Origin: Bimuria novae-zelandiae CBS 107.79
Lineage: Eukaryota; Ascomycota; Dothideomycetes; Pleosporales; Didymosphaeriaceae
Length of the DNA stretch: 64,000 nt
NCBI GenBank assembly: GCA_010015655.1
Contig: ML976710.1
Span: 228,133 to 292,132, forward strand
Direction: 5' to 3'
The position numbers were made by a program, and so were the translations under genes. The notes below the pieces were generated by a model. It saw only the letters and a list, made by a program, of their open reading frames with translations, did no database searches and was not told where the DNA came from. Shown piece by piece: positions 1 through 12,112 of this stretch (the first letter of the stretch is position 1; the number at the start of each line of letters is the position of its first letter).

Positions 1-1
1 C

Positions 2-1189
2 GCGATCCAAACAGCGGCACCGCGAGGTTTCAACATCGCGCCCGTGGCCATCGACGACGAGGGAATGGTCGCCAAGGGTCCAGGTGGCTTGGAGGATGTG
101 TTGGACAACTGGGACTTCTCCAAGGGCCGTCGTCCGCACCTCATGTATACCATCACCATCGGCCAGAACCCCACTAGCGGCACCCTCAGTGTAGCCCGGC
201 GGACCGAGATTTACGCTCTCTGCGTCAAATACGACATCCTGATCGTTGAAGACGATCCATACTGGTACCTCCAGTTCCCATCGTCCGCACCCAGCGCCGC
301 CGCCGCCGCTCCCAAACCCTTAAAGTCTTCCGGTTTCGAATTCCTCGACTCGCTCATTCCTTCCTACCTATCGTTCGACTACCAGGGCCGCGTCATCCGC
401 CTAGACACCTTCTCCAAGACTGTCGCACCGGGCTGTCGTCTGGGCTGGATTACCGCACAACCCGCCCTCGTCGAGCGCCTCCTCCGCGTTACCGAGACCA
501 GCACCCAGCAGCCCTCCGGCTTCGTGCAATCCATGATCGCAGAACTGCTCATGGGCCCACAGAGCTCGACCGATCCTGGTCGTGGCGGGGCTGCTGATGG
601 GAGCGGCTGGAAGGTCGATGGGTGGGTGCGCTGGCTCGAGGGCCTCCGTGGAAACTACGAACGCAGGATGTGTACCATGTGTGACGTGCTCGACGCCAAC
701 AAGCATCTGGTCAAGGCTGGACGCCGAAAGTCTTTCGACGAGATTGCCGACAACGAAGACGAATGGGCAGTGGTTGAGAAGACCATCATCTACGATTTTG
801 TTCGACCGCTCGGTGGCATGTTCGTCTGGGTGCGCTTCGACTTCTCCAGCCACCCGCTTGCCAAGCAGGTCCCTCCCCAGCGGCTCTCGCAGGCACTCTG
901 GGTCTTCTGGAGGACGAAACCGTATCTGGTGCTCGTGGCGCCGGGCAACCTGTTTGCGCCCAACGCAGAAATCAAGAATATCGACGCTTTCAACTGCGCA
1001 AGGTTGTGCTTCGCGGCATGCCCAGTGGATGAGGTCAAGAGCATTACGAAGCGCTTCACCGATGGAGCGCAGGCGTTCTGGCGGATCAGGACTGTGGAGA
1101 AGATCAACAAGCTGCTAGACGAGGATGAGGATGCACAGGCATCGGGGGGAGTGGACGCAGGTCTAGCGCTCCTGAACGGTATGTGTTAG
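2..1189 (+). CDS. Aromatic/2-aminoadipate-type aminotransferase, 5' truncated
   Basis: PLP-dependent fold-type I aminotransferase of the fungal Aro8 / 2-aminoadipate (PLP_aminotran I/II) class, which transfers amino groups between aromatic or aminoadipate-type amino acids and 2-oxoacids. The frame is open from base 2, so the N-terminus lies outside the window; about 395 residues are visible, ending at TAG 1187-1189. Visible landmarks are GQNPTSGTLS (Asn that contacts PLP), EDDPYWYLQF (Asp/Tyr around the PLP ring), the Schiff-base lysine in DTFSKTVAPGCRLGW (about base 403-447) and a C-terminal GGMFVWVRF strand. There is no intron in the visible part. An acidic tail (DEDEDAQ) closes the protein. 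It converges with the decayed glucosyltransferase, 127 bp apart. The family is well supported; the exact substrate (Aro8, Aro9 or Lys-type) cannot be decided. Confidence 0.88.
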   Translation, partial: AIQTAAPRGFNIAPVAIDDEGMVAKGPGGLEDVLDNWDFSKGRRPHLMYTITIGQNPTSGTLSVARRTEIYALCVKYDILIVEDDPYWYLQFPSSAPSAAAAAPKPLKSSGFEFLDSLIPSYLSFDYQGRVIRLDTFSKTVAPGCRLGWITAQPALVERLLRVTETSTQQPSGFVQSMIAELLMGPQSSTDPGRGGAADGSGWKVDGWVRWLEGLRGNYERRMCTMCDVLDANKHLVKAGRRKSFDEIADNEDEWAVVEKTIIYDFVRPLGGMFVWVRFDFSSHPLAKQVPPQRLSQALWVFWRTKPYLVLVAPGNLFAPNAEIKNIDAFNCARLCFAACPVDEVKSITKRFTDGAQAFWRIRTVEKINKLLDEDEDAQASGGVDAGLALLNGMC

Positions 1190-1316
1190 GAAATAATCAG
1201 TGCAAGGGTTCACGCTTTGCATGCGGATATCGTGCTTTGTCTTCGCTCAAATGTAAGCCTAGACAGGGTTCCAGTATTACTGATTAGCGGAGGTGCCGTC
1301 TTTCTTCTTTGCAAGT

Positions 1317-3244
1317 TCACATCTCGAGAACGACTGTTGTGGTACGGAATCGGGCGGCAGAGCGATACCATGCCAGTACATAGGTAACTAGGGAAATGTG
1401 CGTCGAGCCGGGGTGTCGCTTAGTTTGCTTGATGCGTCCGCGGGAAGCAACACTAGCCCCTATTTTTGCCATAGCCTCTGCCTTGGAAATAGAGATAATT
1501 TGCGGCGCGACTACTTGGGATAGTAGCGGCGGCAGTGTAGCCTCTTCGGGAATCGTGAACATGCGCAGGCGGGTAGCAATCTGGCTGAGGCGTGGCGACG
1601 CGGAGAGTACAGCAGTGGGCACGACCAGACAGAGGCCGATGACCAACTGTACAACCCCATGAAGCAGGAATATATCCTGGGTAATGATCAGACCGGTGAT
1701 AACAAAGCCGATTAGGGTTTGAGGCCAGAGGACGCGAAAGGCATCGCGCCAGCTGAGGCCAAGTCGGTCGCGGTTTTGGCCGTCCCAAGTGATGGATTTG
1801 CCGAAGAAAAAAAAAGCCGCAGATTAAGACCGTGATGGCGACAGCAAGTGCGGGTCCGACCAGTGACATGAAGATCAGCTCTAGCAAGGCGGAGATGGTA
1901 CAGCGGAACCCGCCGCCATAGCACTTGAAGGAGGTCTCCGCAACATTGAGAATACTAGCAATTTTGGGGAAGTTGCTGAAGCCAAGAATTATCGTTTGCG
2001 GAGTTATGTTGAAGTCGACTTTAGTGGCGTTAAATTTGCCTAGGAGCGACTTGACGATGAGAGCAAAGGTCATCACAACCCAAGCGGTCAGGCCCAGATA
2101 AGTGGCAAGGGTCTAACACACCTAGACGCGACTAATAAGCTTGAGGCCAGGCTCCTTCAGTAAAAACCAGTATTTCATGCTACCCGGACACCAGCGGAAT
2201 TCCCGGGGCATGTAGTCGATGAAGATCGGCGGAATAAGTTCGTAGCTTGCGGTCTCGATGGGTATCATTCGGCTTTCGTAGCCAGCACGGCACATGAACA
2301 TGGATTCAATGATGTCGTGGCTAAGAACATGACCTCCACGCAGCGGTTTTCCTGAGAGAACCGGCAGCTTACAGTTCTGCTGGAAAGCTTGGGTGTGGAT
2401 GATTGCATTATGGCCCCAGAAAAGCGCACAATCGTTGACCCACCAGCTGAGGCCCGTGTTGAAGATAGGCACGCTGTGGCGCAGGCCGAACTGTGTGAGA
2501 TGGGAAAAATCACTAACGAACGGCATGCCGACGAACTGGTTTGCAGTATGCCAATTTGAGGGAACCTTTCCATACTGGATACTATACGGACCAGCAGGTC
2601 TCCACTCATAATGCTATCGGAGTCGAGCGAAACAAAGAGTTCGTCGCCTTCAGCGTGGTTGTCGATATAATCATAAACGTTCCCCGCCTTGAAACCAATA
2701 TTCTTGCTGCGGTGGCAGTACAGCGGGGGTTGATACATACCTGTGCCAATGCTGTTTTTGATGCGGGCGAAGCCTTTTTCTTCCATGCGCATCACATCTG
2801 GACGGGTGGTATCGCTAAGCAAGACGAACCTAAAGTGTTGAAGGCGGCCCGCTTGATATAAGCTTTCGTGCATGGCGTGGAGGCGGTCGAATATCGGATT
2901 CGGGTCTTCATTGTGCATGAAGATAGTGAGCGCTGTTCTAGAAGTGATTTCTGGGAAGGGACCTGTGGCATCGAAGTAGGGATAGATGGATTTTTCAGCA
3001 TCGCCAAATGCCATGACACACAGACCAATAACGGAATTCCAGAAGTGGACAATGGGCTGGAGAGTGCAAAGGAAGGTGCAGAATAGGATAATTCCCTCAA
3101 GGAAGGTGATACCGCCCGGTTTGAACATAATGAGCTCATCCACAGAATAGGAGACGCCGTACCAATGAAAAGGGAGATGACCAGCAAACGGCGCTGGAAT
3201 ACGGGCATGCCGGTCGCTTGAATGGGTGTAAAGGCGTTGCTCAT
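1317..3244 (-). pseudogene. OpgH/MdoH-like membrane glucosyltransferase (GT2), multiply broken
   Basis: Resembles the bacterial OpgH glucan glucosyltransferase family, which makes beta-glucan backbones at the inner membrane. Order on the minus strand: start ATG 3244, a membrane segment, HNEDPNPIFDRL, LSDTTRPD, the DxD region VSLDSDSIMSGD, FWGHNAII, GGHVLSHDIIES, FRWCPGSMK, then a C-terminal membrane block with TWDGQNRDRLGLSWRDAF. The coding sequence is broken by: a frame change near 3145-3165; a one-base frame change near 2533-2545, after GILQT; two in-frame TAG codons at 2124-2122 and 2115-2113, in CpA-to-TpA context; and an indel in the A9 run at 1807-1815. Removing these gives roughly 640 residues, close to family length. 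The frameshifts could partly be assembly errors, but the paired TAGs look like RIP. A bacterial origin is inference. Confidence 0.78.
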
Positions 3245-4724
3245 ATTGTATGTTTCTCAGGCGGACCGGTTACTGTGTATCAGTCGTTGTGTTCATGTAA
3301 ACGAAAGATCCCCCTTAGTGCAGGTAAAGATGGAAGGTGGAGGACTATCCTTTTATATGTTATAGCAGCAAGAAAAGAAGATTGTGAAGAGCGACCTCGA
3401 CCTCATCGACGAAGTCATTAAGAAATTCCTGGCGATCACTAAACCTACTCCCACGCCTGACTGCAATAGACTCACCCCGGCTAGGGCCTAAGCCATGCCG
3501 TTATCGCCGTCGCAAGTAGAGAGTAAGAAGCGGTACTTTTAGGGGCACGACGGGAAGGGCCGAAGTGCTGAAATTCGGGTAATCAAGATTCTCTGCGATT
3601 GGCTAATTTTATGGGCCTGGACATGTAGATGTCGTTCGAAACAGCGGCAAAAACTCCTCTAGCTAATCGATCATCCACGACACGGCTGTTCCTGGGAGAA
3701 ACAAATGAAGACAATGAGTACTTATCCCTTGTTTCTAATCTAGTGTAACAGGGGCCGAGTCTTGCATACCTATGGTACTTGGTGGAGCTTTGCCCTCTGT
3801 AAGGCCGAAGCGGTCCTATATACTAGTGCGATACTTACAAGGGGTATACACATGCACGAACGGACTGCTAGTGCGCCGCGGTGCATACAGAGCACCGAAT
3901 GCCCTTGAAAAAATTTTTACGCCCATAGTAATTTGTACGTACCGTGTTTAGTTATCTGGCGCTGGGTCTCATCTAGTGCCCGACTTTTGACCGAAATCAA
4001 TATATTAGTAATAATAATAATAAAGGTTACAGAGCTTTATAATGTACCTAGAAAGTAAGCTAATAAGATAAGGGAGCTAACTACTCTGCCGAGACCCTAC
4101 TAAAACGTACGTGTGTGCCATTCTCGATTGCACAAGATCAAATGAATGCATTATTTGAATTTGCGCAGGGCATCAATCTATCATGAAAGTGTTGACGGAT
4201 CTAAAGTATCTCAGTCCTCTTGGATTTTTAAAGTGCCTGGGGATATAGGGGAGTTTTTCCTGCCCATGAATCCACTGAATCTCAATATCGCGACCCCTGC
4301 CACAACATCTTGACCCGGTGGACCTTGATTTTCAAACGATTCACGGGCGCTGTTGGTTTATACCCAAGGTGTGCATGCAGGTTCGGGGCTATATTGAAAT
4401 GCAGGAGTAGAATGCCGGTCGAACTATTCCACCTTCTAAAAAAAATCTCAAAGTTTGTCTATAGACGCCTGCGAGAAACAAAATCACACGCTCGAGGTGA
4501 TTGTGTTTGGATTGCAAACGCATCGTATGCTTCCATCTGTATGATATAAAGCTTGTCTTACATCAGGAATGCAGTCAAATTCTGCCCCTCAATTTTGCAC
4601 GGCACGATTTACAGTGACGCATCGAAGACACCATGCCTCAAGGACCCGGACGGCTGAAAGTTAAGGCGAGAAAAGAAGAGGACGAGCGTCAAAAGAAAGC
4701 CAGGAAGATCAGGCACGGGATAAA
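3245..4724. other. Intergenic, no gene seen
   Basis: There is no convincing coding frame. A short AAT-type microsatellite lies at about 4008-4022, and composition falls gradually toward AT-rich. An ATG at 4633 opens about 60 codons of Lys/Arg/Glu-rich sequence in a different frame from the ORF at 4725. It may be a lost first exon or the 5' end of that gene, but I could not join the two. Confidence 0.5.
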
Positions 4725-5589
4725 ATGCAATCCAAATCTCCCGAGGAAAAATTCAATGACCGCAAGCCGGAAACTCGGAGACAGGAGGACAATCAAGACA
4801 GTGAGGTAGAAAATACGCGAGTCGGGCTAGCTGAAACAATCATTCCAGATACCTCCCGGATCCATCTTGCGCAGGGGAACTCATTAAGCTCTCGCCGAGC
4901 GGGGAAGCACCCCGAAATAGCTTCTTCTGCGCCTACGGGCCTCTCGCAGTGGTATGAAGTGGCTGAAAGACCGTTTGGAGAGAGCTTCCAGGACCAGAGA
5001 ACAGCTTATGAACAACTAAAAGACATTCCGGATGATTACAATGACCAAAAACGAGGGGAAAGCTCCAAAGAAGCAGCGAAACCTTATAGAGATGATACGT
5101 ATGTTAATAGACACAGTCCGTCATCCGCGCGTCTACCCGTCCCTCTGAACACAACCAAACCAAAATCACGCTCCGAACCTACAAACTTCGTTGAAGATGG
5201 CGACAGTCTAGAGGCTTTCGTAGCAAACATCAACCTCAACACACATACAGACATGCTGATCAGCACGATCAGTCGCATGAAAGAATCAGAAAGTCTGTTG
5301 TATCATGGCGGAAAAATCGACGCGTACAGAGCTGCACATGGAATTTTCCTACTCGCGCTATGTTACGCAGAAGAGGAGCGAAGACGCTTGGCCAAAAACA
5401 TCAATGACAATGCGGACAAAGGACAAGCTCGTCAGCACACATTCTTCGGCCTATAGAAGAGTCTCGACCGGGCATACAAAATTGGTGGCTTATTGCAAAT
5501 AGATCTTGCAGCCTCGCGTTTCTAAATGCTCACGAACGGCGCAAATCACGTCAAGGTTCCTATCAATAAGTATTGTCGTTTCCGAAATA
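4725..5589 (+). pseudogene. Gene of unknown function, 5' fragment (split by transposons)
   Basis: I do not recognise the family. The open frame runs 243 codons to a TAG at 5454-5456. The same frame continues through a second stop (TAA 5522-5524) up to the TA at 5588-5589, where a mariner element begins. Both stops become Gln codons if CpA-to-TpA changes are reversed. The first 130 residues are polar and probably disordered. A helical, Glu/Lys/Ala-rich part follows (DMLISTISRMKESESLLYHG, LLALCYAEEERRRLAK). Joining to 15037-15054 keeps the frame exactly (codons CGA AAT ATT TCG GAG), and the rest lies at 17169-17673. The start at 4725 is uncertain; an upstream exon is possible. It is inferred to be a non-functional allele of a roughly 460-residue fungal protein. 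Confidence 0.6.
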
Positions 5590-5605
5590 CCGTCCCGCCC
5601 CACTT
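5590..5605 (+). repeat. Mariner left terminal inverted repeat
   Basis: CCGTCCCGCCCCACTT, identical to the reverse complement of 15019-15034. TA precedes it. Confidence 0.88.
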
Positions 5606-5789
5606 TGGCGGATTTTTCTGTCAGCACTTAGTAATCGGTTCCTCACCAACACTTTCGTACACCTGTTTTGTGAGCGATAAAATGATTACACGGAATATTC
5701 ACCCTAGGTAAATAATGCCACAGGATCTAGGGAGACCTACTAGGCACCGCCTATAGTAATTACTTATCTAGGCTATTGTAGATCGCGTT

Positions 5790-5991
5790 AACGATAGGAA
5801 AAATAATAAAGCTATCTATAGAGAGCTCGGCGTTGACCCAAAAATAGTACGCAAATATAGGCTTAACCTAAAGGCCTTTAGTAAGCTAATTAGGCTAAGA
5901 TACGTACGTCGTGGTAGGCTACCTTTACTTAAGCAATACTATAGAGACGCGCTGCTTAAGATGCTGCGTAGTAAGCTAATATCTTATATAG
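5790..5991 (+). pseudogene. Tc1/mariner transposase, N-terminal part
   Basis: The frame reads through an HTH-like segment (YRELGVDPKIVRKYRLNL ... LRYVRRGRLPLLKQYYRDAL) and is cut by the Copia LTR at 5992. Joining the left flank, with its TATAG duplication, to base 12113 continues the frame as ISYIDKMQDFLYNKYNVKV. The N-terminal start is not clear because of RIP decay. Confidence 0.7.
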
Positions 5992-6195
5992 TGTTGGATT
6001 AACAACCTCAAGGCCTCTGTCGTGTTGCAAAACACTATATGTGTGGAGCGAGCCCTATATGGGACTAGCTTCCATACCCCGCGATGTACTTCAATCCTCA
6101 GTAAATAGAACGAGAGACAACAAGCATTAATTAACCTAATGTAACTCGTTATTAAGTATTTTCTTTTAGCACTAGTGCAACAAGTCCTCCTAACA
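5992..6195 (+). repeat. Copia-1 5' LTR
   Basis: 204 bp, TGTTGGATTA...CTAACA. By hand count it differs from the 3' LTR at nine positions, all transitions, with the 5' copy the more AT-rich. Confidence 0.9.
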
Positions 6196-6249
6196 CTAAT
6201 TAGTAATCGCGAGAAGCTATCACAGACAGTAAGGAAGAAGAGACAGGCT

Positions 6250-9200
6250 GTTAACAACCTAACGTAAGAAATCTTGGGTCGATGCAGACTGTGCTAAGAA
6301 CAGAGTAAGGCAGAGATAACATAAAGCACTCTTAACTAACCTTTAAAGCTACTAGTTTAGGCTAATCCGCGGACACAGAGCGCGTCAGCAACGCATTATA
6401 ATTTACTATATAAACGTTTCTAGACAACCTAGTTACGTATACTAATACACGTCGGAAATAACTAACTAACAAGACAACTATATTAATAACGAGTTAACAC
6501 CGCTAGTATAATAGTAGATAACTAGAGCAGCGATAGCGCAGTAAATAATGCTAATGCTTAAGCTTAAGCTTAACTGCGCGATAATTAGTTAGAGTATAGC
6601 TTAAGTAAACGCTAGGAAGCTGCTTCGCGCTGGGCTAAATACACTATAAAGTACCTTATAGGAGACTGCCCATATCTAGTAGCGCTGGAATCTGTCAACA
6701 CATCTCTCTAGGACGTACCTATACTAATAGACGTAGACAAGATGCACGTAATAACTTAGGTTACTAAAATTATTTACGATTACAACGCATTAATAGCCTA
6801 GGACAACGATCTATATACAGACTACTACTACGATTTTAAAGGATGGATAAAGGAGCTATTCTATAAGGTTGACCGTAATACACTAAAATCTCTAAAGATG
6901 GTCCTACGGTATAGAGGAGTCTACACAGGCAATAACCGCGCGAGGCTTGCTAATTCCCTCTATAATCTATCTACTCTAGAGAATACTCCCGAATAGGACC
7001 CTGTGGAATTTAAAGCTATGATATTCGACCAACGATTAAGGGCATATAAGCGACAGCAGAACGCAAAACAGACACCTCTAATAGCTAAGTAGTAATAACT
7101 ATAGCAGGATAGTCCACTAGCTAGTACACATGCACCGCAGTTATAGTAGCTAGAGCACTTATAGTAAGACAGGCAATAGCAAGAGTAATTATAGCGAGGC
7201 AAACAGCACGGAGTAAGACACAACGCTTAAAACTAATCTAAAACACGAGAGCTATAACTAATGCACTAAATAGATAAAATCTAACTACTAAGATAGAGTA
7301 ATAATAGTTAATAACCGCACTTCATAAGTGGTGCGCTTAGAGAACCTTAGTCTCGGCAATAGTAGGAATAAGATACGCAATCACAGCAATAGCGACTATA
7401 AACACAGGCACGGCCGCTAGCAATTGCATATCGTGAAATCACGCCGTTTCCACAACAACCTAGGAACGGTGTACCAGGCAGACCACTAGAGCTACTCCAT
7501 GACCCGTATAAGACGCTGCCGCCGCGCTGGTCCCAGAATAACTGACTTAACGCTAACACAATCACGCAGTTCTCTAAGCTTTAGGATAATAATAAGAAAT
7601 ACACAGGAGATGTGTATAATCTGCTTAATAATAAAATTAAGATCTTCTTTAGCATCTGTTAGCAGGTAGACATCCACGAAGAGTAGTTCCACGCTGTGTT
7701 TCCCCATATTCTTACTAGGCGAGCAGAGATGTTCTATATACAAGTTGTGGATAGAGGTGATAGCTTTTCTAATGCGTACATAGTAATTAAGAACCACTTT
7801 AATCACAACGTCTACTATTAACACTACTATATAGACTAGACAACTACAACCTTCGCCCGTACGCGCATGGAGAACCCTAATAAGAGCTTATATAAGGTGC
7901 TATAGATATTACTTAATAAGCTATAATTATACTAACGCGCGCTTAGTAAGAACTTTAAAGGCAAGAATGCCCTACGTATAACTATTATTAACGCGTGCCG
8001 TGGAGTTTTAGAACTTAAAATAGCACTTTTTAAGCTAGCTACAATCTGCGAAGGACTCTTTACAGACCTATAGTCTATAGTTAAGACGCACCTTATACGT
8101 TAGCAAATAAGATAAATACTTGTAGGGAGTAAGATAATTGCTATAGACTAGTACTACCTTGACCGCCGCTACAACAATAGGAATGGAAGAACTCGAAGAG
8201 GATTTAGAGGCGAAGGCGGATTCGCAGGCGGATTCTAAGGAGGCTAAGGCAATAGAGGTAATTAGCGCTTTAATAGCAACGATAGTAGACGTGAATTTAT
8301 AACGCTACGCTGGAAGAAGAAGTGCTTTGTCTGCTAGAAAGAGGGCTGCTGGTCAACCAACTATACTAATAAGGAACGCAAAGCTGCCCGCACACAGTTC
8401 TTCTCCGCATGTTACTTTATAGGCACACTACTACCTGCAGACTTCTCTGTGCACCTTGCAGAGTATAAAGGTAGTGAGAACTACGAGGACGATGATAATA
8501 ACAGCGATTAGCAGTATAATATTGACGATTAGCAATTTACAACTGCGTACGCGGAATATTAATTTTTTAAGAAGTAATAACTTGTAGATTAAGCGTTTAT
8601 ACACTATATCTCTAGTGAAGATATATACAGCAGAGACGTACCGTTATCACCGGCGTCGCAATTCCTTATTAAGGACCGATACACGCGATCTGTGTACCAA
8701 GGAATCCTCCCTGATACAGGCGCCGCCAATGTATCTATAGTTGGCAAGGAACAGTACCTCGCACTTATATAGGAAGACCCAACGGTCACGATGGACACAT
8801 CTACGGCAGGAAAAACGTCTATTAAATTCGGCAAAGGCAGTGTTACGGTGTCTATCGGCACTGCACAGATTCCGATAGAGATTGGAAAAATTGACTTTAA
8901 GGTGCTAGATGCGCCCACACCGTTCTTGCTATGCCTTGCGGACATGGACAGGCTAAAGGTCTACTTTAACAACACTACAGATAAGCTCGTCTAGGGCAAT
9001 GTACGCATCCCCGTGATCCGTAAATAGGGATATCTATAGTTCTATCTCAACAAGAGAGAGCGTGCAACTGCATTTCTTATAAAGATAGAGTTAAGACGGC
9101 TCTATCGCCGTTTTAGACACCTAGCTATTATAAGACTAGCTAGGCTCTTGAAAGATGCTGGTCACAATAACTTTAAAGAAAGAACTTTTAAGCAAATTAC

Positions 9201-11796
9201 GAAGTTTTACTATTATTATTAGCTTAATAGCTCTGCGCCGCGCCGCTTTAAGTTTACCCTTAAGGATAACTATTACTTTAACTATAAGATCCTTGTGGAT
9301 GTAATGTACTTAAGAAGCAAGCCTATATTATATGTAGTGGATTTAGCAACTTTGTTTTAAGGCGCAAAGTTTCTTAACGCTATTTTAGTTAAGGAGACAT
9401 GGCAGGCACTGCGGATGTTGTGGATTAATACCTACTAAGGACTACTAGACATTCTTACACATAACGCAGGCACGAACTTCGCAAGTGCAGAATTTCGCGT
9501 AGAAGTAAAGATTATGGGAGTCACATGCAAATAAGTACCTATAGAGGCACATTGGTCCGTTGGCAAGATAGAGAGGTATCACGCGCCCCTGCACCGCGCA
9601 TGGGATATACTCTACGCTGAGCTTGCTGGCACTATGTCTAATAAAGCAATTCTTCAGATAGCTATAAAAGCTATTAATAACATAGTAGGCCCTAATAGTC
9701 TAGTCCTAACTTTACTTGTCTTTGGCGTATACCCACGTATAACCATAGAGTTACCGCCGTTACCGTTAATGGTTAAGCGCAGCGAGGCTATTTAAAAAGC
9801 GATAAAAGAACTACGCAAGCTTACTACTAAACGCTAAGTTATAGATGCGTTAAACACCTGCAATAGACCTAATACCGCAGATATGCTTGCGCTCCCGCTA
9901 TAAAGCGAGGTTTTAGTATAAAGAGAAAAGGATAGATGGAATAGCCCGTACAAAATCGCTGCTATAGATGGCCATAACGTCACTGTCGACATGGTCAATG
10001 GCCCGACAACATTTCGGTCGATAGTTATTAAGCCGTACTATAGACTAGACTACCTCTAGAGTAACCTTAATACGCCGTAGCAGCAGCACGCGTTACCTAT
10101 AAATACAATAGTGCTACTAGCAACGCAACCACGCAAAAGAGGCTACCTACCAAGATTAAGGAACAAGAGAAAGGCAAACGTTTATATTACTAAGAAGGAA
10201 GAGGCCAACCTTAAGCTCGCTATAAAGCTACGTAACGATAGAGTTATTACAACACTTAGCGCACCCTTTAAGGCATCTAATAATTAAGAGATTAGTAACC
10301 TAGTAGGCTATAGAGTGTTTAAATTTAAATAATATAATTAGGAAGTGTATAGTAGAATCTATATATTTAAGTCGCGTCTAGTGCGAGAAGTTAAAGGAAA
10401 GATAACTAAGCCCTATAAAAAATTCCGTCTTATTATCTAAGGATACTAGGACTATAGTAAGGAGGCTATCTTAACGTAATTTCTAACTATTTAACGCTGT
10501 AGCCAGCGTGTAATTATAGCTCTGGCACCTATGCTCGTATAATATAGGATAAATCTTAAGCTCTACGATATAACGCAGGCATATCTACAGGCGTAGATAA
10601 ATCTTAAGAGAATAATACTAGTACACCTCCCTACTAAGCTAGCACCTAGATATCCAGAGGGCACGCTACTCCATGTAATTAAGCCGCTATATAGAATCGC
10701 GGAAGCAGGAGTCTATTAGTAGACAACGTACTACAGACATTACTATAAGGAACTAGACATGTCTACGTTAACATACGACCTATGCTTGTTAGTAATAAAT
10801 AGCAACGCAGATAACTTTAGCATAGTTAGTATATAGACTAATAATACCCTTATGCTTAGAACAGCCACATTCTTAGCGCATAAAGAGAAAATGCTTAAGA
10901 AGGTATAGTTTAGATTAAAGCTAAAGACTATGCTAACACTAGACGCGTAACTAGACTTTAATGGCTGCATACTTATAATAGACGCTAGCAATATGGACAA
11001 CTACAAAGCAACCCTAAACCTTAAGCAGAAGGGACAAGGAGGAAAGATTAAGCTTATAGATATTAATACTCCTAATCGCGCGTAACAGTACACTAAATAG
11101 CGCGCCCGCGGGGCGTACATCGTATTAATATGTTAACTAGAAGCGTCTTTTAACTTATCTGTGGTAGCTTAAGCGTAGCAACCTTTTAATAAGGATATTA
11201 AGGCGCTTAACAAGCGCCTTAAATGGCAGATAGAGAATCTTAATCGTGGACTACGCTATATACCTGTTAACCTTATTAACGCTAAGCTAATAGTATTCGT
11301 GGATAGCTCCTTTGCTAATAATAAGGACCTTAGCTTGCAGCTAGGCTTTATACTTATGCTTATTAATAAGTCCATAGATGTTAACAATGCCTTTATAATC
11401 TACAGTAATATAATACACTACAGCTTAATAAAGTGCAAACGTGTTACACGAAGCGTACTAGCCTCTAAGATTTATAGCATGGTTAACGGGTTTGACATAG
11501 GCATTACTATTGCTACTACTTTATAGATAATTATAAAGTGCCTTAGTCTGCCCGCAGTTCCCTTGGTTGTTTATACAGACTCGTACTCCCTATACGAGTG
11601 CCTTGTAAAGCTTGGGACAACTAAGGAAAAGCGCCTTATAATTAACATTATAGCACTGCGCTAATTATACGAACGCCGCGAGATTACAGAGATCTAACGG
11701 ATTAACGGCGAAGACAACCCTGCGGACGCTTTTACAAAAGCATCACTAAACCGCGCCCTAAAACGATTTGTTAATAGCAATAAGGTGACAGTCTAA
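6250..11796 (+). pseudogene. Copia-1 gag-pol remnant
   Basis: This is a polyprotein for retrotransposition, now without function. Visible pieces are: a Cys-rich gag end (about 8310-8420); the aspartic protease DTGAANVSIVG at about 8713; an integrase core (about 9280-9620, with HWSVGKIERYHAPLHRAWD); reverse transcriptase (about 10380-11000, with YDITQAYLQA and PLYRIAEAG); and RNase H (VFVDSSFANNKD at about 11299, TDSYSLYECLVKLG at about 11576, DNPADAFTKA at about 11716). Dozens of in-frame TAG/TAA codons interrupt it, nearly all explained by CpA-to-TpA. The frame ends at TAA 11794-11796. The protease aspartate is still present in this copy. Confidence 0.85.
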
Positions 11797-11903
11797 ATTA
11801 AGGGCTAGGTGCAGAGACCTACAATCTCTGCCTAGCGCATTTAAGTTTAGATATTCAGTCCTTTATGTAGACAATTAATATCGAGAAAAGAAAAGACTTC
11901 TAG

Positions 11904-12107
11904 TGTTGGATTAACAACCTTAAGGCCTCTGTCGTGTTGCAAAACACTATATGTGTGGAGCGAGCCCTATATGGGACTAGCTTCCATACCCCGCGATGTA
12001 CTTCAATCCTCAGTAGATAGAACGAGAGACAACAAGCATCAATCAACCCAATGTAACTCGTTATTAAGTATTTCCTTTCAGCACTAGTGCAACAAGTCCT
12101 CCCGACA
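11904..12107 (+). repeat. Copia-1 3' LTR
   Basis: 204 bp, the less mutated copy (CAATCAACCCAATG versus TAATTAACCTAATG in the 5' LTR). Confidence 0.9.
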
Positions 12108-12112
12108 TATAA

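Larger units (their letters stand above)
5992..12107 (+). mobile_element. Ty1/Copia LTR retrotransposon, copy 1, RIP-degraded
   Basis: Two 204-bp LTRs starting TG and ending CA (5992-6195 and 11904-12107) bound a 6.1-kb element. The flanking 5-bp duplication is TATAG (5987-5991) / TATAA (12108-12112), four of five matching. Domain order on the plus strand is gag, CCHC-like segment, protease, integrase, RT, RNase H, which is the Copia order. A purine-rich tract precedes the 3' LTR (about 11882-11896). Nearly all stops are TAG where Gln or Trp is expected. It is inserted inside the mariner transposase. Confidence 0.9.

Noticed and set aside
1..5600. Secondary-metabolite gene cluster around the aminotransferase
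   Set aside because: No backbone synthase, transporter or oxidoreductase nearby; one aminotransferase and one decayed glucosyltransferase are not a cluster.
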